From contig JAKCFM010000002.1 of NCBI GenBank assembly GCA_025041195.1, positions 620,001 through 684,000 on the forward strand: a stretch of DNA of 64,000 nt, written 5' to 3'. The notes beneath the pieces are model-generated. The model worked only from the letters and a program-made list of their open reading frames with translations, did no database searches and was not told the origin of the DNA. The translations under genes were made by a program, and so were the position numbers. This DNA comes from Halobacteriales archaeon YIM A00013. GTDB taxonomy: Archaea > Halobacteriota > Halobacteria > Halobacteriales > Haloarculaceae. This document shows positions 1-8,823 of this stretch, in pieces. Positions within the stretch are counted from its first letter, which is position 1; every line of letters begins with the position of its first letter.

Positions 1-631
1 TTCACGACGCTCAAAACGAAGGGTGGCCGCGATTGGCAAGCAGATGTTGAGCGAATTATTGCAATGGACGCGGCGACTGACGGCCCCCTCGAATTTCGGC
101 TCGATCCAAATCAGGGCTGGCGCCCCGCTCAGACACTCCGTGCTGCCGTGCACTTGCGGATGCTGGCATCTATCTACAGTATCTTGAGCAACCGATCCGG
201 ACCGAGATGCATGCTATATTGTCGAGCCTCAGATATCGGACCAGACAGCCGATCGCACCGAATGAGGACACCTACGCTCCTCACAATCTCCAGTCGCTCA
301 TCGAACACAACGCACTTGACGTTGCTGTCCTCGATCTGACGCCGGCAGGTGGCCTCAGTGGCCTTCGCAAGCAAGTGGCAATCACAGAGGCCGCTGGCAT
401 TCCAGCCGTTCATCACTGTGGATTCGACCTCGGCATTCGAACAGCGGCGATCTGCCACGCGATCTATGGACTGTCGGGTTCACACTTCCCTCAGATACGA
501 CCTACTACTGCTGGGCCGACACCATCCTTGCGCAGCCATTCGAATTCGACAACGGCTGTCTGACCGTCCCATCCGATTCCGGACTCGGCATCTCAGTTGA
601 TATGGATGCCGTGAATTGCCATCGTGTGTAA
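1..631 (+). pseudogene. Enolase-superfamily (mandelate racemase/muconate cycloisomerase type) gene, frameshifted, 5' end outside window
   Basis: No single frame is open across this stretch, but three successive frames read as one enolase-superfamily barrel. Frame 1 (1 to about 165) carries a KxK catalytic pair in LKTKGG and the metal-ligand segment RLDPNQGW. Frame 3 (about 165-490) carries YLEQP with the second metal-ligand Glu (186-188), an APNED segment, the DVAVLDLTPAGGL strand and HHCGFDLGIRTAA. Frame 2 (491-631) gives the usual C-terminal VPSDSGLGISVD and the stop TAA at 629-631. Two frame changes in one direction of reading suggest decay rather than one sequencing error. The substrate cannot be told; cycloisomerase or racemase members of this family act on carboxylates. 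The start lies upstream of the window. Confidence 0.75.
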
Positions 632-700
632 TTCGGTTTGATTCAGGAACGGAGTTGGTCATGAATCCTCAGAACGGAAGTCGCTCGTGGTGGTGGAACA

Positions 701-754
701 TTCTACAGTTATAACGGTATACACAGTATTAACAGTACACACAGTGCAAACTGT
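701..754. repeat. Six tandem 9-bp ACWGT units (satellite of the par array)
   Basis: Six contiguous 9-mers end in ACAGT, ACGGT, ACAGT, ACAGT, ACAGT and ACTGT, with no phase slip, giving exactly 54 bp. The pattern is identical to the large array beside parA near 25 kb. It lies in a gene-free stretch (632-1040) between the decayed enolase gene and the subtilase gene. The remainder of that stretch is AT-rich from about 840 on and holds nothing else I recognise apart from probable promoter sequence for the subtilase gene. Binding by the 23.4-kb RHH-like protein is inferred from motif identity only. Confidence 0.8.
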
Positions 755-1040
755 GCATCTTGGGCCCGTGGTCGACCACGATGTGATTAATCAGGGCTCC
801 ACCACCAATCCAACGTGGCCCTCCACATATGCACTCCACCAAGCACACTGAATTTACAGTATTGATTGATATTTGTTGAATATCAGACTGAGGCTCTATA
901 CAACTTTCATGGCGTTTTGGCCCAATTTTTAATATTGCAGAGATCTAATTAGATATGTTCGGACTCAACATGTCTTCATTGCTCGTACGGACGGTGTTCG
1001 GGTGTGTTTCGTGGTTGTCAAATATCCAATAATTGTACCT

Positions 1041-4000
1041 ATGATTCATGGACGATCCAGTGTCGTACTCAGTGTCGTATGCATCGTTATCATCGCAACG
1101 TTCGTTCCGGTTGGGGCTCTCGGGGCTATCGATCCGATTCCAGGGCTCGACTGGTCGGCCGGGCAAACGGCCGATCTGCGGGCGTCGGACACAGAGCGGG
1201 CCGCCACCATCGCGCCGGCACTCAATCAGTCAAATGGAACTGTCGAAGTGATGGTTGAACTCGAGTCGGCGAACACCGCACTAAACACGGAGTTTGAGAC
1301 CACTCGGACAACGCTTCGACGCCACGCCGCAGAAACCCAACGGCCGGTCGTCGAGTTTGCCCGCTCTCATCCTTCGTCGGTGACGGTTGAGCGTCGGCTC
1401 TGGCTAGCAAACGTAGTGTTGTTGACGGTCGACACAGACCGCATCTCATTGAACCGGATTGGGGCCGTTTCGGGTGTCGAACGACTCTCACCGAACGAAC
1501 GGCTACAGACGCCGCGTCCACAGCCAACAAATGCGAGCCGAGCTGCCGTGAACACAAGCACCGCAGGCGAATACAACACGACCTACGGAGTCGATCAGGT
1601 GAACGCGCCTGCCGTCTGGTCGGAGCATGATACCCGTGGTGAAGGGGTATCGGTCGCAGTTCTCGACAGTGGTGTTGCCGTTGACCATGACGATATCGAG
1701 CTCCATACTACCAATTCATCCGATCCGACGTATCCCGGTGGGTGGGCGGAGTTCACGCAAACTGGTGGGCGCGTCGACGATAGCAATCCACGGGCAGTCT
1801 GTGGCGATCATGGAACGCACACAAGCGGGACCGTCGCTGGCGCAAACGCCAGTGGTGAATGGATTGGCGTGGCACCGAACGTCGAGCTCCTGCACGGAGC
1901 AGTGTTGACCGAATCCACAGGCTTTGGCTGTGGCGGCTCGACCGTGCAGGTGATTGCCGGGATGCAGTGGGCAGTAAACAACTCCGCCGACGTGATTAGT
2001 ATGAGTCTCGGCGGATCGGCTGACGGAGAACTGGTCGATCCGGTCAGAAATGCCGAGGCTGCCGGAACGATCGTCGTTGGGGCCACTGGAAATAGTGGTG
2101 ACGGAACTGCCGGCTCACCGGGGTCAGTGTACGAAACGGTCGCGGTTGGCTCGACGGCGAACGATCGCAGCGTCGCCGGCTCATCTGGCGGGATGACAGT
2201 CGAGGCCAATTCCACATTCCCCCACGCACCCGAGGGATGGCCGTCAACGTACGTCGTTCCCGACGTGGTCGCCCCCGGGGTTGACGTCAAGAGCGCCGTA
2301 CCGAATGGGGGATACACAACCCATTCGGGCACCTCGATGGCAACGCCGCACGTTGCTGGCGTGATCGCACTCATGCTGTCAAGCAGCACTGACGATCCAA
2401 CGCCAGCCCAAATCAAGCAGGCGCTCTACTCCACAGCAATCAAACCCAAAGACTGCTCGCCAAGCTGTTCACCGCGTGACGGCAACGACACCAGATACGG
2501 AGCTGGAATCGTTGATGCGTACGCGAGCGTCTCCGCACTCAATCCAGTTCCCACACACCAGATCGGTGACGTTGACGAAGACGGGTCGCTTACGGTCACT
2601 GATATCCAACTGCTCCAGCAGTATCTAGCGGATTCGTTGGCTGAAGACGCACCATTCAACGAGGAGCTGGCAGATATCGACCGTGATGGGAGTATCACGC
2701 ACAAGGATCTCCGATTGCTCCAACGGTCGGTGCTTGGAGAGCGATCTGCTGGCCGAGTGGAACTGTCTGCGTTTGATGCACCGGACGCCGTTGCAGACGG
2801 TGATTCAATTTCGGTGTCTGTTACGGCGACCAATACTGGTGGACGAGGCGTCATCGAGGAGCTCTCATACCAATTTGGCAATCGTTCTGACCTCGGAACG
2901 AATGCGACGGTGGCGAGTGAGGTGGTGGACCTAGGTCCCGGAGCGTCGACGACTGTCACGTTCGAGCACACGCCCGACGTTCGTCCGGGAGAGTATCACC
3001 ACACTGTGGTGAGCAACACGGATGCGGTGAGTGATCAGCTGACGATCCGCGGTGGATCGTTCACGATTCAGTCAGTTGCGACGCCATCATCGATCGCCGC
3101 CGGTGAGACGGTTCGCTCGAACGTAACGGTCGAGAACACCGGCAACGAGAACGCGACCCACACGGTTGCGTCCACGCTCGAAACGATCGGGACGAGCCGT
3201 CAGAACATCACGCTTGCTGCTGGAAACAGCACGACCGTACCATTCTCCCACCAGATTCCGGCAACGACCCAGAGTGCGACAATTGAACAGGTCGTAACAA
3301 CACCGACGGATGCGACCACCAAATCGGTGCGAATTGATTCACCATTTTTTAGCGTTGGTGGCCTCTCTGGGCCCTCACCCGTCGCCCTCGGTGAGCCCGT
3401 CTCCGTTTCGACGACGGTCACGAACACCGGCAACGCAACCGGGTCAACGCCAGTGACGTACGATCTTGTTCGCAAAGCCACGTCAGTCGCCGTCGTCGAC
3501 ACCGAGCATGGCTACGGTGACCAGGTGGTATCCGCACTCAACGCGACGCTGCCCGACCGGTACACCATCACGTTGGTTGATGATGCAGCGGCTATTGACG
3601 CGGTCGATGCCCACGACGTTGTCGTCGTTCAGGACCTCAATCGCCAATCACTCGACGTTCAGCAGTTCGTCGACCGACTCAACTCTTCCGCCACCGGGGC
3701 CGTCTGGCTGGATAGTTGGGGTGTGTACAGCGATGCCATTGTCGAGCGGTCGGTCGTGACCGGCACCCCATCGAGTATGAATGATACCGATACGGGTCAA
3801 TCGCCGGTCAGTCTGACCGCAACGGCCGAACATCCGATTCTCAACGATGTTGTCGCAACAAACGAGTCAGTGGCGATCCACCACGGCCAGTACGCGGACC
3901 GGTCGTGGTTTCACGGCTTTGATGGCCGTACGATCGGAACGGTGGGCGCTGAAGGGAGTCGCCTGGGTGGCCCCGCAGTAGCCGTCGATTCCGACAGTGC

Positions 4001-6035
4001 AACAGTGCTCGCTGCCACGTTTGGCCGCGAATATTTCGTGCAAAATCCGTCGTTCACTCACGCCGCAGATCACATTCTGGCCAATGCCGTCCGCTGGGCG
4101 GACAGTCACACAACAGCCAGCACACCTACGACGACGAACACCACCCGCCGGGTATCTCTCACTCCGGGAGAGTCCAAACAACTCTCATTCTCGTCGGAAA
4201 TTCCATCTAGACTGGATCGTACTGAGCAGTGGTTATATTCTGTGCAAACACGCGATGATCGGAATCGAACCCCAGTAACGGTTCAGAAACGTACTGGGCG
4301 GGTTGCAGGCATTGTTACCGACAACACAACGAACGATCCCGTCTCGAACGTGACTGTCAGAATCAATAGTACAAATGGATCAACATCCACCATCACGAAC
4401 GAAGACGGCGAGTACGCCGTTGGCACAGTTCCGGTTGGTGACCAACAGCTCGGCCTGGATTCTGATCGATATCACGCGCCGAATCGGACGGTGACGGTAT
4501 CGCACAACGAAACCACCACGGCCAACATTTCTGTCTCACCAGCGAACGGTACGATCACCGGCAGCGTTGTCGCCGCTGACACGGGAACCCCCCTTGCAAA
4601 CGTCACGGTCACACGTACCGACGGCAACGATACCACACAGCGGGTTACCACCAATGAGTCCGGTCAGTACTCAATGACCGTTTCGCCTGGTCGGTATCTC
4701 GTCTCGATCGGTGACGCCCCAGACAATTATCGCTCGCAGTCGGTTGTCACTGTTGGGCCGGGTGAGATGGTTTCGGGCGTCGACTTTCAGCTCACTCCGA
4801 AATCAGGAATGCTATCTGGGTACGTGCGAAATGGTGCGGGCGAACCGATCGAGGCGGCCACAGTCACTGACGTGGACGCCGGTGCTTTCGAAACCACGAC
4901 GAATGAAAGCGGATATTATGAATTCGACGGCCTCGATCGTGGGACGTACGCAGTCGTTGCAAACGCCAGTGGCTACAACGAAACGTCAATACAGTTCCCC
5001 GTTGTTCGACCGACTGAGACGACAACACAGAACTTCACGATGGGGGCGTATTTCGGCGTCTCGAATCTCTCGGCTCCCGAGCGCGCGGAGACAAACGAGA
5101 CGATTACCGTCTCAGCAACCATCACCAACACTGGCTCCGAAACGGCGACCCGGTCGGTGTTTTATCTCCCGCCTGGAACCGACTTCGGCGCGTCGAGTTC
5201 GAACGGATCGATTGAACGACGGGTAACGCTTGCTGGTGGCGAACAAACGAGGGTGTCGTTTACGATTCCGGTTGCGTCGTCGCTGGACCCCGGAACGTAC
5301 CAGCATGGCATCTCAGCCGACGAAGTGTCAGCCACGACGATCACCATCGATTCGCCCACTGAGACGCCACCAGCCTCGTTCGAGATCGTCAACGCCAGCG
5401 CACCAGCCTCGGTTTCGGCGGGGGAGCAGTTTGCAGTGAACGTAACTGTCGAAAACAATGGAGAAACCCCAGGCGCGACGCCGGTAACGATCCGTCGGAA
5501 GGACGAAACGCAGACGAAAACGACGGCCACACTCGACCCTGGCGAACGACAAACAGTGTCACACACTGTCACGGCACCATCCGAAACGGGACCAGCAACG
5601 TATGAGCTCTCGACACACAACGACTCGGTCGAACGCACTGTCAGCGTTGCGGCGAACGATTCTGGGCCAGCGTATTTTGCGGTCTCGAACGTTACGGCCC
5701 CGGATCAGGTTCCAGCCGGATCCCAACTCAGAGTCAACGCCACCGTTGCGAACACTGGCGGAAATGCGACAACGCAGTCGATTTACTGCTTCATCGAACC
5801 GTCTCAGAACGAGACTGCCGATTCGGCTCGACGGTCTCGGTCAGCGACGCAACTTACCCTCGCACCTGGTGAGTCCAAACACATCTCGTTTTCAACGGAG
5901 GTCGGGGCTGCTGACTCGCCAGGTGAGTATGTGATAGCCGTCTCATCACTGCAAGAAACAGACACACGACCCCTCACCGTCAGTCGTCCAGCGGACACAA
6001 TGAACCAATCTCAGAAGTCTGTCAGTACACCGTAG
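1041..6035 (+). CDS. Secreted subtilisin-like serine protease with dockerin, CARDB and carboxypeptidase-regulatory-like domains
   Basis: A 1664-residue exported protease. The ATG at 1041 gives a short basic N-terminus and a hydrophobic signal helix (MIHGRSSVVLSVVCIVIIAT); an ATG 39 nt upstream would disrupt this. After a propeptide the S8 domain shows the triad: Asp in VAVLDSGVAV (about residue 209), His in CGDHGTHTSG (about 257) and Ser in HSGTSMATPHVAG (about 432). A dockerin-like pair of calcium loops follows (DVDEDGSLTVTD and DIDRDGSITHKD, about 510-580). Then come CARDB-type adhesion repeats, a segment resembling a ThuA/glutamine-amidotransferase-like fold (VAVVDTEHGYGDQVV), three carboxypeptidase-regulatory-like repeats (about 1090-1340) and further CARDB repeats. 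It is Asn-Thr/Ser rich and probably glycosylated. No C-terminal membrane anchor is visible. The target proteins are unknown. Confidence 0.9.
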   Translation: MIHGRSSVVLSVVCIVIIATFVPVGALGAIDPIPGLDWSAGQTADLRASDTERAATIAPALNQSNGTVEVMVELESANTALNTEFETTRTTLRRHAAETQRPVVEFARSHPSSVTVERRLWLANVVLLTVDTDRISLNRIGAVSGVERLSPNERLQTPRPQPTNASRAAVNTSTAGEYNTTYGVDQVNAPAVWSEHDTRGEGVSVAVLDSGVAVDHDDIELHTTNSSDPTYPGGWAEFTQTGGRVDDSNPRAVCGDHGTHTSGTVAGANASGEWIGVAPNVELLHGAVLTESTGFGCGGSTVQVIAGMQWAVNNSADVISMSLGGSADGELVDPVRNAEAAGTIVVGATGNSGDGTAGSPGSVYETVAVGSTANDRSVAGSSGGMTVEANSTFPHAPEGWPSTYVVPDVVAPGVDVKSAVPNGGYTTHSGTSMATPHVAGVIALMLSSSTDDPTPAQIKQALYSTAIKPKDCSPSCSPRDGNDTRYGAGIVDAYASVSALNPVPTHQIGDVDEDGSLTVTDIQLLQQYLADSLAEDAPFNEELADIDRDGSITHKDLRLLQRSVLGERSAGRVELSAFDAPDAVADGDSISVSVTATNTGGRGVIEELSYQFGNRSDLGTNATVASEVVDLGPGASTTVTFEHTPDVRPGEYHHTVVSNTDAVSDQLTIRGGSFTIQSVATPSSIAAGETVRSNVTVENTGNENATHTVASTLETIGTSRQNITLAAGNSTTVPFSHQIPATTQSATIEQVVTTPTDATTKSVRIDSPFFSVGGLSGPSPVALGEPVSVSTTVTNTGNATGSTPVTYDLVRKATSVAVVDTEHGYGDQVVSALNATLPDRYTITLVDDAAAIDAVDAHDVVVVQDLNRQSLDVQQFVDRLNSSATGAVWLDSWGVYSDAIVERSVVTGTPSSMNDTDTGQSPVSLTATAEHPILNDVVATNESVAIHHGQYADRSWFHGFDGRTIGTVGAEGSRLGGPAVAVDSDSATVLAATFGREYFVQNPSFTHAADHILANAVRWADSHTTASTPTTTNTTRRVSLTPGESKQLSFSSEIPSRLDRTEQWLYSVQTRDDRNRTPVTVQKRTGRVAGIVTDNTTNDPVSNVTVRINSTNGSTSTITNEDGEYAVGTVPVGDQQLGLDSDRYHAPNRTVTVSHNETTTANISVSPANGTITGSVVAADTGTPLANVTVTRTDGNDTTQRVTTNESGQYSMTVSPGRYLVSIGDAPDNYRSQSVVTVGPGEMVSGVDFQLTPKSGMLSGYVRNGAGEPIEAATVTDVDAGAFETTTNESGYYEFDGLDRGTYAVVANASGYNETSIQFPVVRPTETTTQNFTMGAYFGVSNLSAPERAETNETITVSATITNTGSETATRSVFYLPPGTDFGASSSNGSIERRVTLAGGEQTRVSFTIPVASSLDPGTYQHGISADEVSATTITIDSPTETPPASFEIVNASAPASVSAGEQFAVNVTVENNGETPGATPVTIRRKDETQTKTTATLDPGERQTVSHTVTAPSETGPATYELSTHNDSVERTVSVAANDSGPAYFAVSNVTAPDQVPAGSQLRVNATVANTGGNATTQSIYCFIEPSQNETADSARRSRSATQLTLAPGESKHISFSTEVGAADSPGEYVIAVSSLQETDTRPLTVSRPADTMNQSQKSVSTP

Positions 6036-6178
6036 CCTGACCGGCGGCGGTGCGATCCATATCTATCCGTACTCCTTCCCGGAGAACTGGGCGTATCTTC
6101 AAAAGTAAATATGAATACGGATATTATAATACCCACTATACCAATTAGATTTATAATAATATAGAATAAATTGGTAGT

Positions 6179-6979
6179 ATGGTAGTAATCGACGCTTTCA
6201 CCGAGTCGATCGATGCCGTGCGAAACAATCCGATTCTGGTCGCCGTTCCTATTTTGCTCGTTCTGGCGATGGTCCCGTTCTGGATTGGGGCAGCAATCGG
6301 TCAGCTACTCTTTTTCATATTTTCGTTCTTCTGGATGTTGCTCTCCATTGTCTTTTTCACGTACGCTATTGGTGGGTTTTTGGGGATGTGCGACGAGGCA
6401 TTGGACGGTTCAACCTCGTTATCGACGTTTCTTGATGCAGGAAAGGCGAATTTCGTCGACGTGTTCGTCATCGCGCTGGTGAGTTGGGTGGGACTCTTTA
6501 TGATTACTGTCGTCGCGCAACTGTTTGGGTCGATCGCCCTCATTGGAGCGATCGATTCGGGTAGCAGTGAGTCGTTTGCCACGTTCATTATGAGCATTAT
6601 ACTTGCATACTGGTTTTTGATTGCGCTGTACACGATTTTTGGATTCATCTTCCAGTTCGTCTACGCCGCCGCGGTGGTTGATGACAGCGCAGTCGGGACT
6701 GCGTTTTCCCGCAGCTATCAGGTCGTGAAAAACAATATCCTCGACACGATCGGGTACAATATCGTCGGTGGTATCGTCTATTTCGTCTCGGTGATCGGTA
6801 CGCTGTTTATTATTTCGCTCGTGCTGTCCCAGGTTGATCCATCCCTCGTGTTGGTTCTGTTCGCGTTGTTGGTAACCCTCCTCGTTGCTGCGGTCGTCGT
6901 GCCCATTCTATCGACGTTCCACGTTGCGTTTTATCGGCGCGCCTCCGAATCGATCGAGCAATCACCCAGCGAATCGTAG
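6179..6979 (+). CDS. Polytopic membrane protein of a haloarchaeal family (about six TM segments)
   Basis: 266 residues, almost entirely hydrophobic helices with short loops. It opens with a cytosolic amphipathic segment (DAFTESIDAVRNNPIL) typical of small archaeal proteins related to DUF4013/DUF7847-like membrane families. A second loop (TAFSRSYQVVKNNILDTIGYN) echoes the first, which suggests an internal duplication of a helix-pair unit. No catalytic or transport motif is visible. The ATG at 6179 follows a very AT-rich leader (6110-6178) that should contain the promoter. The convergent winged-helix gene ends 6 bp downstream. The function is unknown. Confidence 0.75.
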   Translation: MVVIDAFTESIDAVRNNPILVAVPILLVLAMVPFWIGAAIGQLLFFIFSFFWMLLSIVFFTYAIGGFLGMCDEALDGSTSLSTFLDAGKANFVDVFVIALVSWVGLFMITVVAQLFGSIALIGAIDSGSSESFATFIMSIILAYWFLIALYTIFGFIFQFVYAAAVVDDSAVGTAFSRSYQVVKNNILDTIGYNIVGGIVYFVSVIGTLFIISLVLSQVDPSLVLVLFALLVTLLVAAVVVPILSTFHVAFYRRASESIEQSPSES

Positions 6980-6985
6980 CCGTCC

Positions 6986-7261
6986 TCAGGCGAGGTTCTC
7001 GGCTTCGATCGTGTCCCAGATCTCGTTTCCGTGGTCGGTGATGCCGTACACGCGCCCTTTTTTCCGATCATCGGAGACGAGCAGTTCGACGAGGTCCTCA
7101 TCACGAAGCTCGCTGAGTGCGCGCGAGATGTGTGACATGGAGACGTCAGTGTCGCTCGCAAGCTGTGACGGCGTTGCTGGACCGGTCATCAGTCGTTCGA
7201 GAACAGCGACTCGGTACGTGGAGGCCAGCACGAAGCTGACCTCATCCCAGTGTGATGTCAT
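6986..7261 (-). CDS. Winged-helix DNA-binding regulator (ArsR/MarR-like), copy 1
   Basis: 91 residues, essentially one winged-helix domain. Helix-turn-helix residues run through TPSQLASDTDVSMSHISRAL, followed by a wing with a basic hairpin (SDDRKKGRVYGITDHG). A probable gene-regulatory protein binding DNA as a dimer; no ligand-binding Cys cluster is seen, so metal sensing is not indicated. A close paralogue lies at 39167-39442 and shares the opening WDEVSFVLASTYRV and the ending D/EQNLA or EAENLA, about two thirds identical by eye. The region upstream (7262-7526) has no gene that I can support. Confidence 0.85.
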   Translation of the reverse strand: MTSHWDEVSFVLASTYRVAVLERLMTGPATPSQLASDTDVSMSHISRALSELRDEDLVELLVSDDRKKGRVYGITDHGNEIWDTIEAENLA

Positions 7262-7526
7262 CCCAAACTACCAGGTGATCCTTTGGTAGGGATATACTTC
7301 AGTACGTCCTCCTTACTAGACGATGTTCGGGACTTACTGCACCGATCGGTGATTTTGTGGCCCCTAACCGAGGCTGTTTCAAACACGTTCGACTCATGTT
7401 TGTGAGCCTCCCCGAGTGGCTGGCCAGTGTGCGCCTGACTGGGGTGGCGCTGGGTGTAACTAGGCAATGGAACGACCAGGTAAGGACACCCTATCGGCGC
7501 TGTTCGGCCTGCGTACGACTCTGAGA

Positions 7527-8669
7527 TTAGAGCTCGCCGTTTACAATGTCTCCAACGCGGTCACGATCAAAGAGCTCTTTCTGGATATCGAACAGTGCAC
7601 TGCCGAGTCGTTCGGTGAGGACCATATTCGTGATTGGGCCCTGATAGAGCCCACCCGCACGATACACATCGCCGTTCGAAACTGCCGTCAGCTCGCTCGC
7701 CGTCGGATGTGATTCGAGGAACGAGACGACAGTGTTCTGGAACTCCGTGGCCGTTTTTGCTTCGTAGCCACGGAGCAACAGCACTTCTGGATCGACTTCC
7801 AGGATGGTTTCGAAATCGACCGCGGTTCGACTGCCATGAAAGTCGCTGACGTCGCTGTTTGCCAGTGCATCCGAGACGCCCAGATCGCGCAGATGTTTGA
7901 ACCCGGTTCCGTTCCCGATGCGGTAGGGGTAGAACTCTTCGGGCGCGTCGCCTGTTCCCCAGAGCACGGCCCCCGCACGGGTGGGCTGTTCAGAGACGAT
8001 CGGTTCAAGCGCAGATTGGAACTCGGTGTGCAGTTCGACAAACGCGTCATAGCGGTCGGTTCGTCTGAACACCTGCGCGAGCTTTTCGAACCCCTCGTAC
8101 AGAGTGTAATACCGATATTCCTCGTGCCAGGGGTAATGCTGGGCGTAGATACAGTTGCCGAAAAATGGCGAGACGTTGGTGCGAATCTCGTCCACGTCAG
8201 ATTGTTCCCACCCCTTGAACCGATTCATCAGGAAATTTGGATCAATGACGTGAACGTCCGCGTCCAGGTCATAAAACCGCTCTTTGCTCACCCCATCCTG
8301 ATACAGCGACACCATCTCCTCTTTCGAGACCGAGACTTCCGGGATCGCGTCGTAGTACTGCGTGTGATAGCGATCGGTCATCCACACGCCTTTCGGTGGC
8401 GCAAGACCGAGCGCGATTCCCATATCTGCCCAACTCCCATTGTTGGCCACCCACGTCTGTGGGACTGAATCGAACGACACCGATCCCATCGGCTCGATCG
8501 ACACCGAGTACGACTCGTCGGCATCGTCGTTTGCGTTCGAATCAGTGCCGGTCGTCGGTCCGCTCGAATCATCCGTACAGCCAGCAAGAACCGTTCCAAG
8601 GGCCGTGAACCCGGTTGCAAGATATGTTCTTCGCGTTGGACGCCAGTTGGGGCGCTTCGTTCCGTCCAT
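7527..8669 (-). CDS. ABC transporter substrate-binding lipoprotein, iron/siderophore (BtuF/FepB-like) family
   Basis: About 380 residues. The ATG at 8669 places a twin-arginine motif (RPTRRTYLATG) ahead of a lipobox ending LAGC, so the protein is exported folded and lipid-anchored outside the membrane. The mature protein has the two-lobed type III binding-protein pattern (VHVIDPNFLMNRFKG; VDFETILEVDPEVLLLRG; AVSNGDVYRAGG). Two iron-box-like palindromes sit 5 and 41 bp upstream of the start. Permease and ATPase genes are not adjacent, so it must use partners encoded elsewhere. The iron assignment rests on family and operators; cobalamin or another chelate is possible. Confidence 0.85.
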   Translation of the reverse strand: MDGTKRPNWRPTRRTYLATGFTALGTVLAGCTDDSSGPTTGTDSNANDDADESYSVSIEPMGSVSFDSVPQTWVANNGSWADMGIALGLAPPKGVWMTDRYHTQYYDAIPEVSVSKEEMVSLYQDGVSKERFYDLDADVHVIDPNFLMNRFKGWEQSDVDEIRTNVSPFFGNCIYAQHYPWHEEYRYYTLYEGFEKLAQVFRRTDRYDAFVELHTEFQSALEPIVSEQPTRAGAVLWGTGDAPEEFYPYRIGNGTGFKHLRDLGVSDALANSDVSDFHGSRTAVDFETILEVDPEVLLLRGYEAKTATEFQNTVVSFLESHPTASELTAVSNGDVYRAGGLYQGPITNMVLTERLGSALFDIQKELFDRDRVGDIVNGEL

Positions 8670-8673
8670 GTTT

Positions 8674-8723
8674 TTAGGCTTACCTAAGAAAGTAATACCC
8701 TTTCGATTTTTAGGCAAACCTAA
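8674..8723. promoter_or_regulatory. Two iron-box-like operators (TTAGGCNNACCTAA) in a divergent promoter region
   Basis: TTAGGCTTACCTAA at 8674-8687 and TTAGGCAAACCTAA at 8710-8723 share the half-sites TTAGG/CCTAA, 36 bp apart centre to centre. This resembles the operators of DtxR/SirR/Idr-type iron regulators known in haloarchaea. They lie directly upstream of the iron-type binding lipoprotein (minus strand) and 100 bp upstream of the divergent lipoprotein (plus strand). Iron-dependent repression is inferred. Confidence 0.6.
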
Positions 8724-8823
8724 TAATTGGGGCCCGGTACCAGGACCCAGGAGCGGCCGGCGATTGGGTGTTCCGTTGGTCACCACAATGTCTACACGAA
8801 CGTGTGTATTGCTAGTATACAGC

